Source: Thermoleophilum album
Lineage (GTDB): Bacteria > Actinomycetota > Thermoleophilia > Solirubrobacterales > Thermoleophilaceae
Direction of reading: 5' to 3'
Assembly: GCF_900108055.1 (NCBI RefSeq)
Contig: NZ_FNWJ01000001.1
Location: 1,054,001 to 1,118,000 of the forward strand
DNA length: 64,000 bases
This document shows, in pieces, positions 50,660 to 58,134 of the stretch. Under the pieces are notes generated by a model. It did not search any database, was not told the DNA's origin, and worked only from the letters and a program-made list of their open reading frames with translations. The translations under genes were made by a program, and so were the position numbers. Each line of letters opens with the position of its first letter. The first letter of the stretch is position 1.

Positions 50660-51877
50660 GTGCTGCCCGACCTCCTACCTCCGCTCGCGGTCGTACTCCT
50701 ACTGTTGGCGTTCGACCTCCAGAACGCCTTCGTTCCGTTCTCACGCGTGGTGCTCCGGCCTAGCGGCCGGAGCACCCGCGATTACACAATTGTCATCCCG
50801 TTGTTTGGCGATCCCTCGTATTGGCGGAATCGCCATCACCTCGAGCCTTACAAGGATCGTGTGTTGCTCGCCTGCAACATCGACACCGTTGCGATGGCCG
50901 AGTTCGCCGACCGGGTCGAAGCTGAGGGGTGGCGTGTCTTCAGATCTTGGGACGACCACCGCATCAGTCCTGTGCAAACCCTGGCCAAAGCGCTGTCGGT
51001 GATCGACACGACCTGGATGATGCGGCTCGATGGTGATTCGTATCCGGAAGACGATTTCGGCAAGGCCGTTGCCGCAGCCGAGGACGCCGATGCCGACCTT
51101 TGCTCGGTGAAAGTCTTGCCGTCGCGCCGACACACGGTCGCCGAGCACCTGCAAGGCGTCGAGTACGACCTCGCGATGCGCAGCCGCCACCTGCGGCCAT
51201 GGGCGACCTCCGGTGCCTGCATGATCGCTCGCACCGAGGCCATGAAGGCGATCATGAGGCGGCACTCGATGTGGTTCTTCGGGGAGGACATCGAGACCGG
51301 CGTGATCGCCGAGCAACTACAGATGCGTGTGCGCCACATCGACTTCGTCGTTTACACGGAAGTGCCCTCGACTCTCCGCGAGCTCTTCAGGCAGCGGAAA
51401 GGCTGGTGGGCTGGTCATTTTCAACTCGCCGTTTTGAACATCGAGCAACAACTGCGTTTCCCGGCGCTCGCCGTTTACAACCTCTGCCTGATCTACATCC
51501 TCTTCGAGGGCAAGTGGCACGACATCTTCGTATACACACACGTGTTACCAACGCTGATCCTCGTCTACACGCTGATGACCACCATCACCAACTGGCCGGT
51601 GCGATCACGCTGGCTCATCGCCTTTCCCTACTACTCGCTCATTCAAGTGCTCGTAATGCCGCCCGTCGGTGCCTATTACTACGTGCGCACACGCATCCGT
51701 TGGAAACGCCCCGGGCGGTACCGCATCGAGTTCTTCCGCACCCGCCCGGGTGCTCCGCGGATGGTTCGACCCCTGGACTTCAAGGGTCGGCTCGTGCGTT
51801 ACGCCTGGCACGCGGCCTTCATCGCTGCGATCCTCTCGCCGCTCGCCGTGCTGATCGCGGGGATCGAACTCCTCTGA
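50660..51877 (+). CDS. Membrane glycosyltransferase, family 2
   Basis: 405 aa from GTG 50660 (weak ribosome site). One N-terminal membrane segment (about residues 5-20), then a cytosolic GT-A domain and three or four C-terminal segments (LCLIYILFEG, VLPTLILVYTLMTTI, AFIAAILSPLAVLIAG). Catalytic motifs: DGD in MRLDGDSYPE, the general base region FFGEDIETG, and RQRKGWWAGH, a variant of the QxxRW motif of processive GT2 enzymes such as cellulose and hyaluronan synthases. Product unknown, probably an exopolysaccharide. Base composition is visibly lower in GC than its neighbours, suggesting acquisition by transfer. Confidence 0.82.
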   Translation: MLPDLLPPLAVVLLLLAFDLQNAFVPFSRVVLRPSGRSTRDYTIVIPLFGDPSYWRNRHHLEPYKDRVLLACNIDTVAMAEFADRVEAEGWRVFRSWDDHRISPVQTLAKALSVIDTTWMMRLDGDSYPEDDFGKAVAAAEDADADLCSVKVLPSRRHTVAEHLQGVEYDLAMRSRHLRPWATSGACMIARTEAMKAIMRRHSMWFFGEDIETGVIAEQLQMRVRHIDFVVYTEVPSTLRELFRQRKGWWAGHFQLAVLNIEQQLRFPALAVYNLCLIYILFEGKWHDIFVYTHVLPTLILVYTLMTTITNWPVRSRWLIAFPYYSLIQVLVMPPVGAYYYVRTRIRWKRPGRYRIEFFRTRPGAPRMVRPLDFKGRLVRYAWHAAFIAAILSPLAVLIAGIELL

Positions 51878-51954
51878 CAGGGAGCCGGTTAACCAAGCGA
51901 TTAGCCCCGCCGCACGGGTCGGCGGCTGGTGCGAGCGAGGCCGGGACGGAAAAG

Positions 51955-51987
51955 GATCGGCCGAGCCACGGCGTGGGTCGGCCGATC
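51955..51987 (-). terminator. Intrinsic terminator of the DUF4383 gene
   Basis: GATCGGCCGA (51955-51964) and TCGGCCGATC (51978-51987) form a perfect 10-bp stem, extended inside by CCAC/GTGG. Read on the minus strand the stem is followed by CCTTTTCC, a U-run. Lies between the convergent glycosyltransferase and DUF4383 genes and may act in both directions. Confidence 0.75.
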
Positions 51988-52010
51988 GAACCCTTCGTCT
52001 TGACCCTGGT

Positions 52011-52430
52011 TCAGTGCTGAGCTGCGGTGCTCGGGCTCTCCGTTGCCGGAGTGGCAAGGAAGGCGCCGAGCCCGACCAGGCCGATCGCCAGGTGCAGGAC
52101 GTTGTCCTCGGTGTTGACCGGGATGAAGCCCAGAATCGACTCGCCCGAGCCGATCAGGAATCCCCACACCGCGACGATCACGTAGACCACGCCGAGCAGG
52201 CCAGCGTAGCCCCTCGCGTACGCGTAGTTGCCGGCCGCGGCCAGGCCGAGTACGCCGGTCGCGATGTGTACGACGTTGTGCCAGCCGTTCACGTCGAGGA
52301 TCCCGAGGACCGCGTCGACATCACCGGGAGACCCGAAGCTGGACGAGTAGAAGAACCCGATGATGCCGGCCAGGGTCAGCACGGCACCGAATACGAGCCC
52401 GTACAGCTGAGCAGGTGAACGCCCTTGCAT
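52011..52430 (-). CDS. DUF4383 membrane protein
   Basis: 139 aa from ATG 52430, with GGAGG about 10 nt upstream. Four membrane segments: LYGLVFGAVLTLAGIIGFFY, the middle stretch around NGWHNVVHIATGVLGLAAAG, GYAGLLGVVYVIVAVWGFLIG and DNVLHLAIGLVGLGAFLAT. The repeated H-N/H-L pattern in membrane helices (HNVVHI, DNVLHLAIG) is characteristic of DUF4383 proteins, common in actinobacteria and of unknown function. It has its own terminator, and a perfect palindrome lies in its upstream region. Confidence 0.85.
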   Translation of the reverse strand: MQGRSPAQLYGLVFGAVLTLAGIIGFFYSSSFGSPGDVDAVLGILDVNGWHNVVHIATGVLGLAAAGNYAYARGYAGLLGVVYVIVAVWGFLIGSGESILGFIPVNTEDNVLHLAIGLVGLGAFLATPATESPSTAAQH

Positions 52431-52450
52431 CGTTTCTATACCTCCTACCT

Positions 52451-52465
52451 CTCGAAACTTTCGAG
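52451..52465. promoter_or_regulatory. 15-bp perfect palindrome upstream of DUF4383
   Basis: CTCGAAA-C-TTTCGAG, 7-bp perfect arms around one base, 20 bp upstream of the DUF4383 start codon and beyond its ribosome site. Position and symmetry suit a repressor operator; a leader hairpin is the alternative. Confidence 0.5.
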
Positions 52466-52527
52466 TTGGACCGTTCCTAAAGCCCTATACGCGTTGACCC
52501 CATGATTGGTTGCCCGCCGGTGATCGT

Positions 52528-52533
52528 TACGCT
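52528..52533 (+). promoter_or_regulatory. -10 box TACGCT of a leaderless transcript
   Basis: TACGCT ends 7 nt before GTG 52541 of the rhomboid gene; TTGGTT at 52506-52511 is a plausible -35 (16-bp spacer). Confidence 0.65.
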
Positions 52534-52540
52534 GCCGTAA

Positions 52541-53356
52541 GTGGCCTTCTGCTATCGCCATCCTCGCCGCGAAACCGGCGTCTCCTGCTCGAGTTGCGGT
52601 CGCGCGATCTGCCCCGAGTGCATGACCAGCACGCCGGTCGGCATGCGCTGCCCGGACTGCGCGGGTGCGACCACGCGCGTAGTGCGTGGCGTCGGCGGCG
52701 GCGCGCCGCGGGTCACGTACTTGTTGATCGCCTTGAACGTGCTGGTGTTTGCCGGGGAACTGCTCGGCGGCGGTGCGGCCACCGGTACCGGCGGTGCGGG
52801 CTCGTTGATCGCCGAGCTCGGACTCTCGCGAGCGGCGGTCGGGGCCGGCGAGTGGTGGCGGATCGTCACCGCCGGTTTCCTGCACGGCGGGCTCTTCCAC
52901 CTGGCTTTCAACATGCTCGCCCTGTACGTGCTTGGTGATCTTCTCGAGCCGCGACTCGGCGCTGTCCGCTTCCTCGCCCTCTACCTCGCTTCGCTCGCCT
53001 GCGGCGCGCTCGGAGCGCTGTTGTTGGCTCCGGACGGGGTGACCGTCGGAGCATCGGGAGCCGTTTTCGGGCTGATGGGGGCGGCCGCCGTGATGATGTG
53101 GCGGGACGGGATTCCGCTTTTCGAAAGCGGGCTCGGTGCTTGGATCCTCCTGAACTTGCTGATCACGTTCCTGGTGCCACGAATCTCGATCGGAGGCCAC
53201 CTGGGCGGCCTGCTCGGTGGGGCGCTCGCTGCGTGGTTGCTTGGGCGTGCCGGTAGCGTCGGCCTGCGTGGAAACGCCGCGCTTTTGCCGGTCGTTGCGA
53301 TCGCTGCGCTGGCGGTCGCTGGAGCGATCGCGATATCCAGCGGAACCGGCTACTAG
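52541..53356 (+). CDS. Rhomboid-family intramembrane serine protease with zinc-finger N-terminus
   Basis: 271 aa from GTG 52541. Residues 4-40 form a small zinc-binding module (CYRHP, CSSCGRAICPEC, CPDC). Residues about 57-260 are a six-segment rhomboid with WWRIVTAGFLHGGLFHLAFNM (Asn124), catalytic Ser172 in GASGAVFG and catalytic His220 in IGGHLGGLLGG. It cleaves transmembrane substrates; the substrate is unknown. This B-box-like zinc module before a rhomboid core is common in actinobacteria. Leaderless promoter upstream; convergent with the BtuF-like gene. Confidence 0.92.
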   Translation: MAFCYRHPRRETGVSCSSCGRAICPECMTSTPVGMRCPDCAGATTRVVRGVGGGAPRVTYLLIALNVLVFAGELLGGGAATGTGGAGSLIAELGLSRAAVGAGEWWRIVTAGFLHGGLFHLAFNMLALYVLGDLLEPRLGAVRFLALYLASLACGALGALLLAPDGVTVGASGAVFGLMGAAAVMMWRDGIPLFESGLGAWILLNLLITFLVPRISIGGHLGGLLGGALAAWLLGRAGSVGLRGNAALLPVVAIAALAVAGAIAISSGTGY

Positions 53357-53373
53357 GGGAGTTGCGCGCCCGC

Positions 53374-54270
53374 TTACCCCAGGTCCAGCTCGACCGCCCT
53401 ACCACGTCCGGGACTGGCGATCAGGTGTGGATGGAGCAGGTGGCCGATCAGCTCGATCCCTTCGGCAAGCCGCGGTCCGGGACGCGAGAAGTAGGCCGAG
53501 GCGTCGACGGCGAACACACGCGCCGCGAGCGCTTCGAGGCGGTCACGCAGGCGCAGAGCCTCGCTGCCGGCCTCTTCCACGCGATAGCCGCACGGCATCA
53601 CGACGACGACCTCCGGCCGGGCCGCCCTGACCTCCTCCCAGCTGGCCCGCCGCGACGGTTCGCCCGGCATGCCGAGCACGTCCTCGCCGCCGGCGAGGGC
53701 GATCATCTGAGGAACCCAGTGTCCGGCGATCCACGGCGGGTCGAGCCACTCGAGGGCCACCACTCGCGGCTTGTCGGACGCTTCCGCGGCGGCTCGCTCG
53801 ACCGCTTCCACGCGTCGGCCGAGGGCTTCCAGGAGCTCGTCGGCGCGCTCCTCAACACCGCACGCCTCCGCGAGTCGCCGGATATCAGCGAACGCCTCGC
53901 CAAGCGTCGAGGGGTCGAGAGCGAGCACGCGCGGGCGCGACTCGAGTCGCGCCGCCACCGCCAGCACGTCGTCGTAGGAGACCGCGCAGACCGTGCAGAC
54001 CTCTTGGGTGACGATCAGGTCGGGCTGCAGCGCTGCGAGCAGCGCAGCATCCAACTCGTAGATCGGCTGTCCATGCTCGAGGGTGGCGGCGACGCGCTGG
54101 TCGACCTCGTGCGGCGGTAGCCCCGGCGGCAGTACGCTACGCGTGAGTTGCGGGAGCGCCTGCGCTTCGGGTGGGTAATCGCACTCGTGCGTAACTCCCA
54201 CCACGCAGGAGCCGAGGCCGAGCGCGAACAGCGACTCGGTAGCGGAAGGGACTAGCGAGGCGATCTTCAC
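53374..54270 (-). CDS. Cobalamin-binding (BtuF-like) protein without signal peptide
   Basis: 298 aa from GTG 54270, where VKIASLVPSATESLFALGLG begins. That is the typical mature start of BtuF/FecB-type substrate-binding proteins. Further family features: VVGVTHECDYPPEA, LQPDLIVTQEVCTVC, VVALEWLDPPWIAGHWVPQMI and GEDVLG. No signal peptide or lipobox is seen, so it is probably cytosolic, as in many actinobacterial 'cobalamin-binding proteins' that lack a cognate permease. No B12 transporter gene is nearby. It is divergent from the PCD gene with only 15 bp between start codons, so their promoters must overlap the opposite gene. Confidence 0.82.
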   Translation of the reverse strand: MKIASLVPSATESLFALGLGSCVVGVTHECDYPPEAQALPQLTRSVLPPGLPPHEVDQRVAATLEHGQPIYELDAALLAALQPDLIVTQEVCTVCAVSYDDVLAVAARLESRPRVLALDPSTLGEAFADIRRLAEACGVEERADELLEALGRRVEAVERAAAEASDKPRVVALEWLDPPWIAGHWVPQMIALAGGEDVLGMPGEPSRRASWEEVRAARPEVVVVMPCGYRVEEAGSEALRLRDRLEALAARVFAVDASAYFSRPGPRLAEGIELIGHLLHPHLIASPGRGRAVELDLG

Positions 54271-54285
54271 GGTACGGGAGCAAAC

Positions 54286-54570
54286 ATGCCACGTCTCGAC
54301 GAACAGCGAATAGCGGAACTGCTTGCCGGCCTTGAAGGGTGGCAGCGTCAGGGCGATGCGATCGTCAAGGAGTTCCGCTGCGGCGACTTCTCGGGGTCCG
54401 TGCGGTTCGTCGCTCGTGTCGCCGAGGTTGCCGACCAGCTGAACCACCACCCCGACGTCGAGATCTCCTGGGACCGCGTGCGCTTGTCGTTGACCACGCA
54501 CTCGCAGGGTGGTCTCACGGAACGCGATTTCGAGCTAGCGCGTCGCATCGACGAGCTCGCCGCCGAGTAG
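54286..54570 (+). CDS. 4a-hydroxytetrahydrobiopterin dehydratase (pterin carbinolamine dehydratase)
   Basis: 94 aa from ATG 54286 (GGGAG 5 nt upstream), normal length for PCD. Active-site motif NHHPDVEISW with conserved histidines; LTTHSQGGLTERDFELARRIDEL completes the family pattern. Dehydrates 4a-hydroxy-tetrahydropterin after aromatic amino acid hydroxylases, but no phenylalanine hydroxylase gene is in the window. Some bacterial members act instead in molybdopterin or folate-related metabolism. Followed by a terminator-like hairpin at 54605. Confidence 0.92.
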   Translation: MPRLDEQRIAELLAGLEGWQRQGDAIVKEFRCGDFSGSVRFVARVAEVADQLNHHPDVEISWDRVRLSLTTHSQGGLTERDFELARRIDELAAE

Positions 54571-54604
54571 GCCCGCAGGGGGCGCACCGCCGGGGGGCGC
54601 AAGC

Positions 54605-54628
54605 GGCGCCAGCGGCCCTGCTGGCGCC
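54605..54628 (+). terminator. Hairpin after the PCD gene
   Basis: GGCGCCAGC (54605-54613) and GCTGGCGCC (54620-54628): perfect 9-bp stem, 6-nt loop, 35 bp after the stop; no U-run. Confidence 0.5.
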
Positions 54629-54745
54629 CAACGGCCCTACCCAAGCCGGCGTCGGAGCTTTGTCCGCCCGCCTCGCGGCGGCTAAAGCGCGGCCGCGACT
54701 CGTCGACGACATCCAGCGAGTGGTGCCGCCCGCGTCGCCGCTCGC

Positions 54746-55756
54746 GTGAGCGGGGCGAGTGAGCGGCCGGCAGCGAACGACGCGATGGCCGAAAGCGCGA
54801 ATTTGCCGAGCAGCGCCCCTTCGAGCGCGAACCCCCCGCCTCCGGAGGCGGTCGGGAACGGTGCCGTGACTTCCGGGCGGGCCCCGGCCGTCGACCGCCT
54901 GGAGGAACGCTGGATCGATCCGCCCGGCGTCGGCAGCGCCTTTGGCGACGATCCCAGGCGCGCGGCCGTCGAGGCGGTGGAGCAGGCGCTCGGTGGGCGC
55001 GAGGTGCGTCCGCGCGACGTCGTCCTGCTGTTCAGCGCAGGCTACGAGGAGCCGGTCGAGGGCTTTCAGCTCGCTCAGCGCGCGGCGGCGCCGGCGCGGG
55101 TGGCGGCCTGCTCGAGCGACGGTGCCTTCACCGCCGGTCGCCAAGTCGCCCACGGTTGTTGCGCGATCCACCTCTCTTCCGCGCACCTTCGGCTCGGCTT
55201 GGCGCTCGCCGAGCTCGCACCCGACCTGGCCGGCGCGACCCGTCGCGCGACCGAGCTGGCCCGCGCCGAAGCGCAAAGCGCGGGCGGAGAGCCGACGCAC
55301 GCTGCGCTCGTCCTGCTCAGCGACGGCCTGGCCGGCGATCAGTGGGAGATCGTGCGCGGTGCCTACGAGGTCACCGGCGCAGCGGTACCGATCGTCGGTG
55401 GCGCCGCGGGTGACGATCTGCGCATCAGCCGCACCTACCAGCACGCCGGGCGCACCACGACGAACGGCGTGATCGCCCTCTGGCTGGGTACCGAGGAGCC
55501 GCTTGCGGTGGGCGTCGCGCACGGCTGGCGACCGATCGGTGCCCCGATGCTCGTCACGCGCGCCGAAGGGAACGTGATTTTGGAGCTCGACGGCCGGCCA
55601 GCGCGCGACGCACAACGGATCGCGACGGCCTGCGGGACCACAAGGCTTTGCGGCTTCTTCACTTACGGGGAGTTTGGGCGCATAACCGGTACCACCGGAT
55701 TCCACAACGCGAGCGTCGCGGTGCTGGCCCTGCCGGCTGCGGAGCCCAGACCTTGA
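54746..55756 (+). CDS. FIST-domain sensor protein with shortened C-terminal domain
   Basis: 336 aa from GTG 54746. The first about 50 residues are disordered. Residues about 60-250 resemble FIST_N (VVLLFSAGYEEPVEGFQLAQ, VAACSSDGAFTAGRQVAHG, AALVLLSDGLAGDQWEIVRG, VPIVGGAAGDDLRI). FIST_C begins normally (GAPMLVTRAEGNVILELDGRPARDA) and ends normally (CGFFTYGEFGRITGTTGFHNASVAVLALP), but only about 12 residues separate the two. By my estimate about 90-100 residues of the usual domain are missing. FIST proteins are proposed small-ligand sensors. The stop overlaps the GGDEF gene start by 4 bases, so they form a coupled pair. Confidence 0.82.
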   Translation: MSGASERPAANDAMAESANLPSSAPSSANPPPPEAVGNGAVTSGRAPAVDRLEERWIDPPGVGSAFGDDPRRAAVEAVEQALGGREVRPRDVVLLFSAGYEEPVEGFQLAQRAAAPARVAACSSDGAFTAGRQVAHGCCAIHLSSAHLRLGLALAELAPDLAGATRRATELARAEAQSAGGEPTHAALVLLSDGLAGDQWEIVRGAYEVTGAAVPIVGGAAGDDLRISRTYQHAGRTTTNGVIALWLGTEEPLAVGVAHGWRPIGAPMLVTRAEGNVILELDGRPARDAQRIATACGTTRLCGFFTYGEFGRITGTTGFHNASVAVLALPAAEPRP

Positions 55757-58029
55757 GCGCCACGCCGTTGCGCAGCAGCTCGGAAGACGGTTGGGAACAC
55801 GCGTTCCTCGAGCTGCGCGAGGAAAACGAGCGTCTGCGGCGCCGGCTCCGGGAGCTCGAGCGGCAGGCCGGGCAGGCACTGATGCGCGCCACCCGTCTAG
55901 CACAGGTGGTGACGCTCCTGGGGCGCCCGGAGGGAGTCTCGGGAGAGTCGCTCGCGCTCGCGGCGACGGACATCGCGTCGCTGTTCTCGGCCGACGTGTG
56001 CGCGCTGCTCGTGGGACCCGACGATGATCTCGCACTCGGCTGCCAGTGGGGGGTTCCAGCGCACGCGCTCCCGCAACGCCCGGTAGCGCTGCCACGAGCG
56101 CTGCTCGCGAAACTGCCCGATGATCGTGTGCTGGTGTCGACCGGGGAGTTGCCGCTTCCCGAATGGCTCGCGGGGTGCGGGCTCGCCCACCTCGCCTGGA
56201 CGAGACTGGTTGGCACCAAGGGCGTCGGGATCATGGTTGTCGGCCGCCGCGCCGATGAGCCGTTCTCGCGGGAGGACGAAGCGGAGCTCAGGGCGATCGC
56301 CTACCGTCTCGCGACCGCCCTCGAGAACGAGCGCTTGCGGGCAGCACGCGAGCGACAGCTGACGCGCCTCAGGCGGCTGCACGCCCTCACCTGCGAGTTG
56401 AGCGCGGCGATCGACCCCGAGGCGGTGGCGCGCAGTTTGGCGCGCGCGGCGGTCGACGATCTGCAAGCGTCGGCCTGCGCCGTCTACATCGCCCGCAACG
56501 GGGGACTCGAGCTGGTCGATGCGCGCGGCATCGAGGCCGCGCGGATGCCGCAGCGGCTGGCAGCCCACGACCCGGCCGGTGCGCTCGGTCGCGACGTCTG
56601 CGTGCTCGAGCTGCGTGATGACGAGCGGTTGTTCGGGGTCGTAGCGGTTAAGCCCGCGCCGCAAGCGGGCTCCGAACTCGACCTGGTGGTTCGCAGCGCC
56701 ACCGACGTCGGAGCTTTGGCCTTGCGCCGCGCGCTTTTGTGGGAGCGCACCAAGGAGCAGGCGAAGCTCGACTCGTTGACCGGCCTGCCGGCCCATCGCG
56801 CGTTCCACGAGCGGTTCGAAGAGCTCTTGGTGTCTGCTGCGGGTCCGGTCTCGCTGGCCTTGATCGACATCGACAACTTCAAGCAGGTCAACGATCGCTT
56901 CGGGCATCCCGTCGGCGACGACGCGCTGCGCGCGCTCGCCGACGCCCTGCGCGCCGGCACCCGCGCGCACGACGAACCGTTCCGCATCGGTGGCGAGGAG
57001 TTCGCGGTGCTGATGCCGGCGACCGACGCGACCAACGCGCTGCGCGCGGCGATCCGGCTCTGCGAGGTCGTGCGGGCCGCCCCCGCGCCGGTACCCCTCA
57101 CGATCAGCGTCGGCATCGCTCAGGCCGGGTTGCACGGCAGCACTCGCGACGAGCTCGTGGCGGCCGCCGACGCCGCCCTCTACCGCGCTAAGCGAGCCGG
57201 CAAAGACCGCGCGGTGCTCGCCACTCAGGGCGACGACACAGCGTCCGGTGATCGCTCAGCGCAAAGCCTCGCGCGCCATCGCCTGGCGGTGATCGAGGGC
57301 GGGGCGGCGCGCGCCCGCGAGCGCGCAGAGGGGGCCTCGGGGCTCGCCGGCGACCAACCAGTGCGCCCCGAGCCGCAGCCCACGGGGTCGGTCAGCTTGA
57401 CTCCGGTTCCCGCCGCCAACAGTGTCGCTTCGACTGCCGGTCGGCTGGGCTACGAAGTTGGTGGGGACCCGCTCGCTGCGCTGCTCGCTGCGTTGCGGCG
57501 ACGCGACCCCACCACGGTCCTCCACGACCGCCTCGCCTCGCGACTGGTGCGCGAGATCGGCGAGCACGCCGGCGTCGAGCGGCACGTCGTGGAGCTCGCC
57601 GAGGCCGCGGCGACGGTCCACGCGCTCGGTAAACTCGCCTGGCCGGAGCGCATCTTGCGCGGCCAAAGGCCTCTGTCAGGTGCCGAGTATGAAGTGGTCC
57701 GGTACCACACGCTGGCCGGCGAGGCGCTGCTGCGAAGTATCGGGCGCTTGGACGTGGCGCGCGTGGTGCGCCAACACCATGAGCGCTTCGACGGCTCCGG
57801 GTATCCGGATGGTTTGGCCGCTGACGAGATCCCTACGGCCGCGCGCCTCCTCCACCTCGCCGATGCGCTGGCGGCGATGTCGCTCGACCGGCCGTACCGA
57901 CGAGCGCTCGATCCCGCGCAGGTGCGCGACGAACTGCAGCGGGGACGTGGCCGCCAGTTCGATCCTGAGCTAGCGGCCGCGGCGCTGTCGTTGCCCGGGG
58001 CGCCGTTCGGTCGCGGCGCGAGGTGCTAG
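55753..58029 (+). CDS. GAF-GAF-GGDEF-HD-GYP c-di-GMP signalling protein
   Basis: 758 aa from TTG 55753, overlapping the FIST gene stop. A coiled coil (about 15-45) is followed by two GAF-like domains (about 60-195 and 205-330). A diguanylate cyclase domain spans 335-490 with GGEEF at 413-417 and an inhibitory RxxD site at 404-407. An HD-GYP domain spans about 570-750 with HHE (675-677) and GYP (683-685). The HD dyad reads H623-A624 (VHALGK instead of LHDIGK), so phosphodiesterase activity is probably lost. Cytosolic; makes c-di-GMP in response to GAF or FIST input. Confidence 0.88.
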   Translation: MSATPLRSSSEDGWEHAFLELREENERLRRRLRELERQAGQALMRATRLAQVVTLLGRPEGVSGESLALAATDIASLFSADVCALLVGPDDDLALGCQWGVPAHALPQRPVALPRALLAKLPDDRVLVSTGELPLPEWLAGCGLAHLAWTRLVGTKGVGIMVVGRRADEPFSREDEAELRAIAYRLATALENERLRAARERQLTRLRRLHALTCELSAAIDPEAVARSLARAAVDDLQASACAVYIARNGGLELVDARGIEAARMPQRLAAHDPAGALGRDVCVLELRDDERLFGVVAVKPAPQAGSELDLVVRSATDVGALALRRALLWERTKEQAKLDSLTGLPAHRAFHERFEELLVSAAGPVSLALIDIDNFKQVNDRFGHPVGDDALRALADALRAGTRAHDEPFRIGGEEFAVLMPATDATNALRAAIRLCEVVRAAPAPVPLTISVGIAQAGLHGSTRDELVAAADAALYRAKRAGKDRAVLATQGDDTASGDRSAQSLARHRLAVIEGGAARARERAEGASGLAGDQPVRPEPQPTGSVSLTPVPAANSVASTAGRLGYEVGGDPLAALLAALRRRDPTTVLHDRLASRLVREIGEHAGVERHVVELAEAAATVHALGKLAWPERILRGQRPLSGAEYEVVRYHTLAGEALLRSIGRLDVARVVRQHHERFDGSGYPDGLAADEIPTAARLLHLADALAAMSLDRPYRRALDPAQVRDELQRGRGRQFDPELAAAALSLPGAPFGRGARC

Positions 58030-58134
58030 CGTCTCAAACGAGCTTTCGCCGATGCGCGACGACGATCCGCCTCGAAGTAGCTTGCCGCCGAGCGGGGCCG
58101 GGTCGCCCCGGTCGGGGCGCGTGGAGGTGCGTGC

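Noticed and set aside
55640-55760. Frameshift between the FIST and GGDEF genes
   Set aside because: The GGDEF frame is open upstream into the FIST gene, but the FIST frame ends with a proper C-terminal motif and a TTGA overlap start, so normal coupling explains it.
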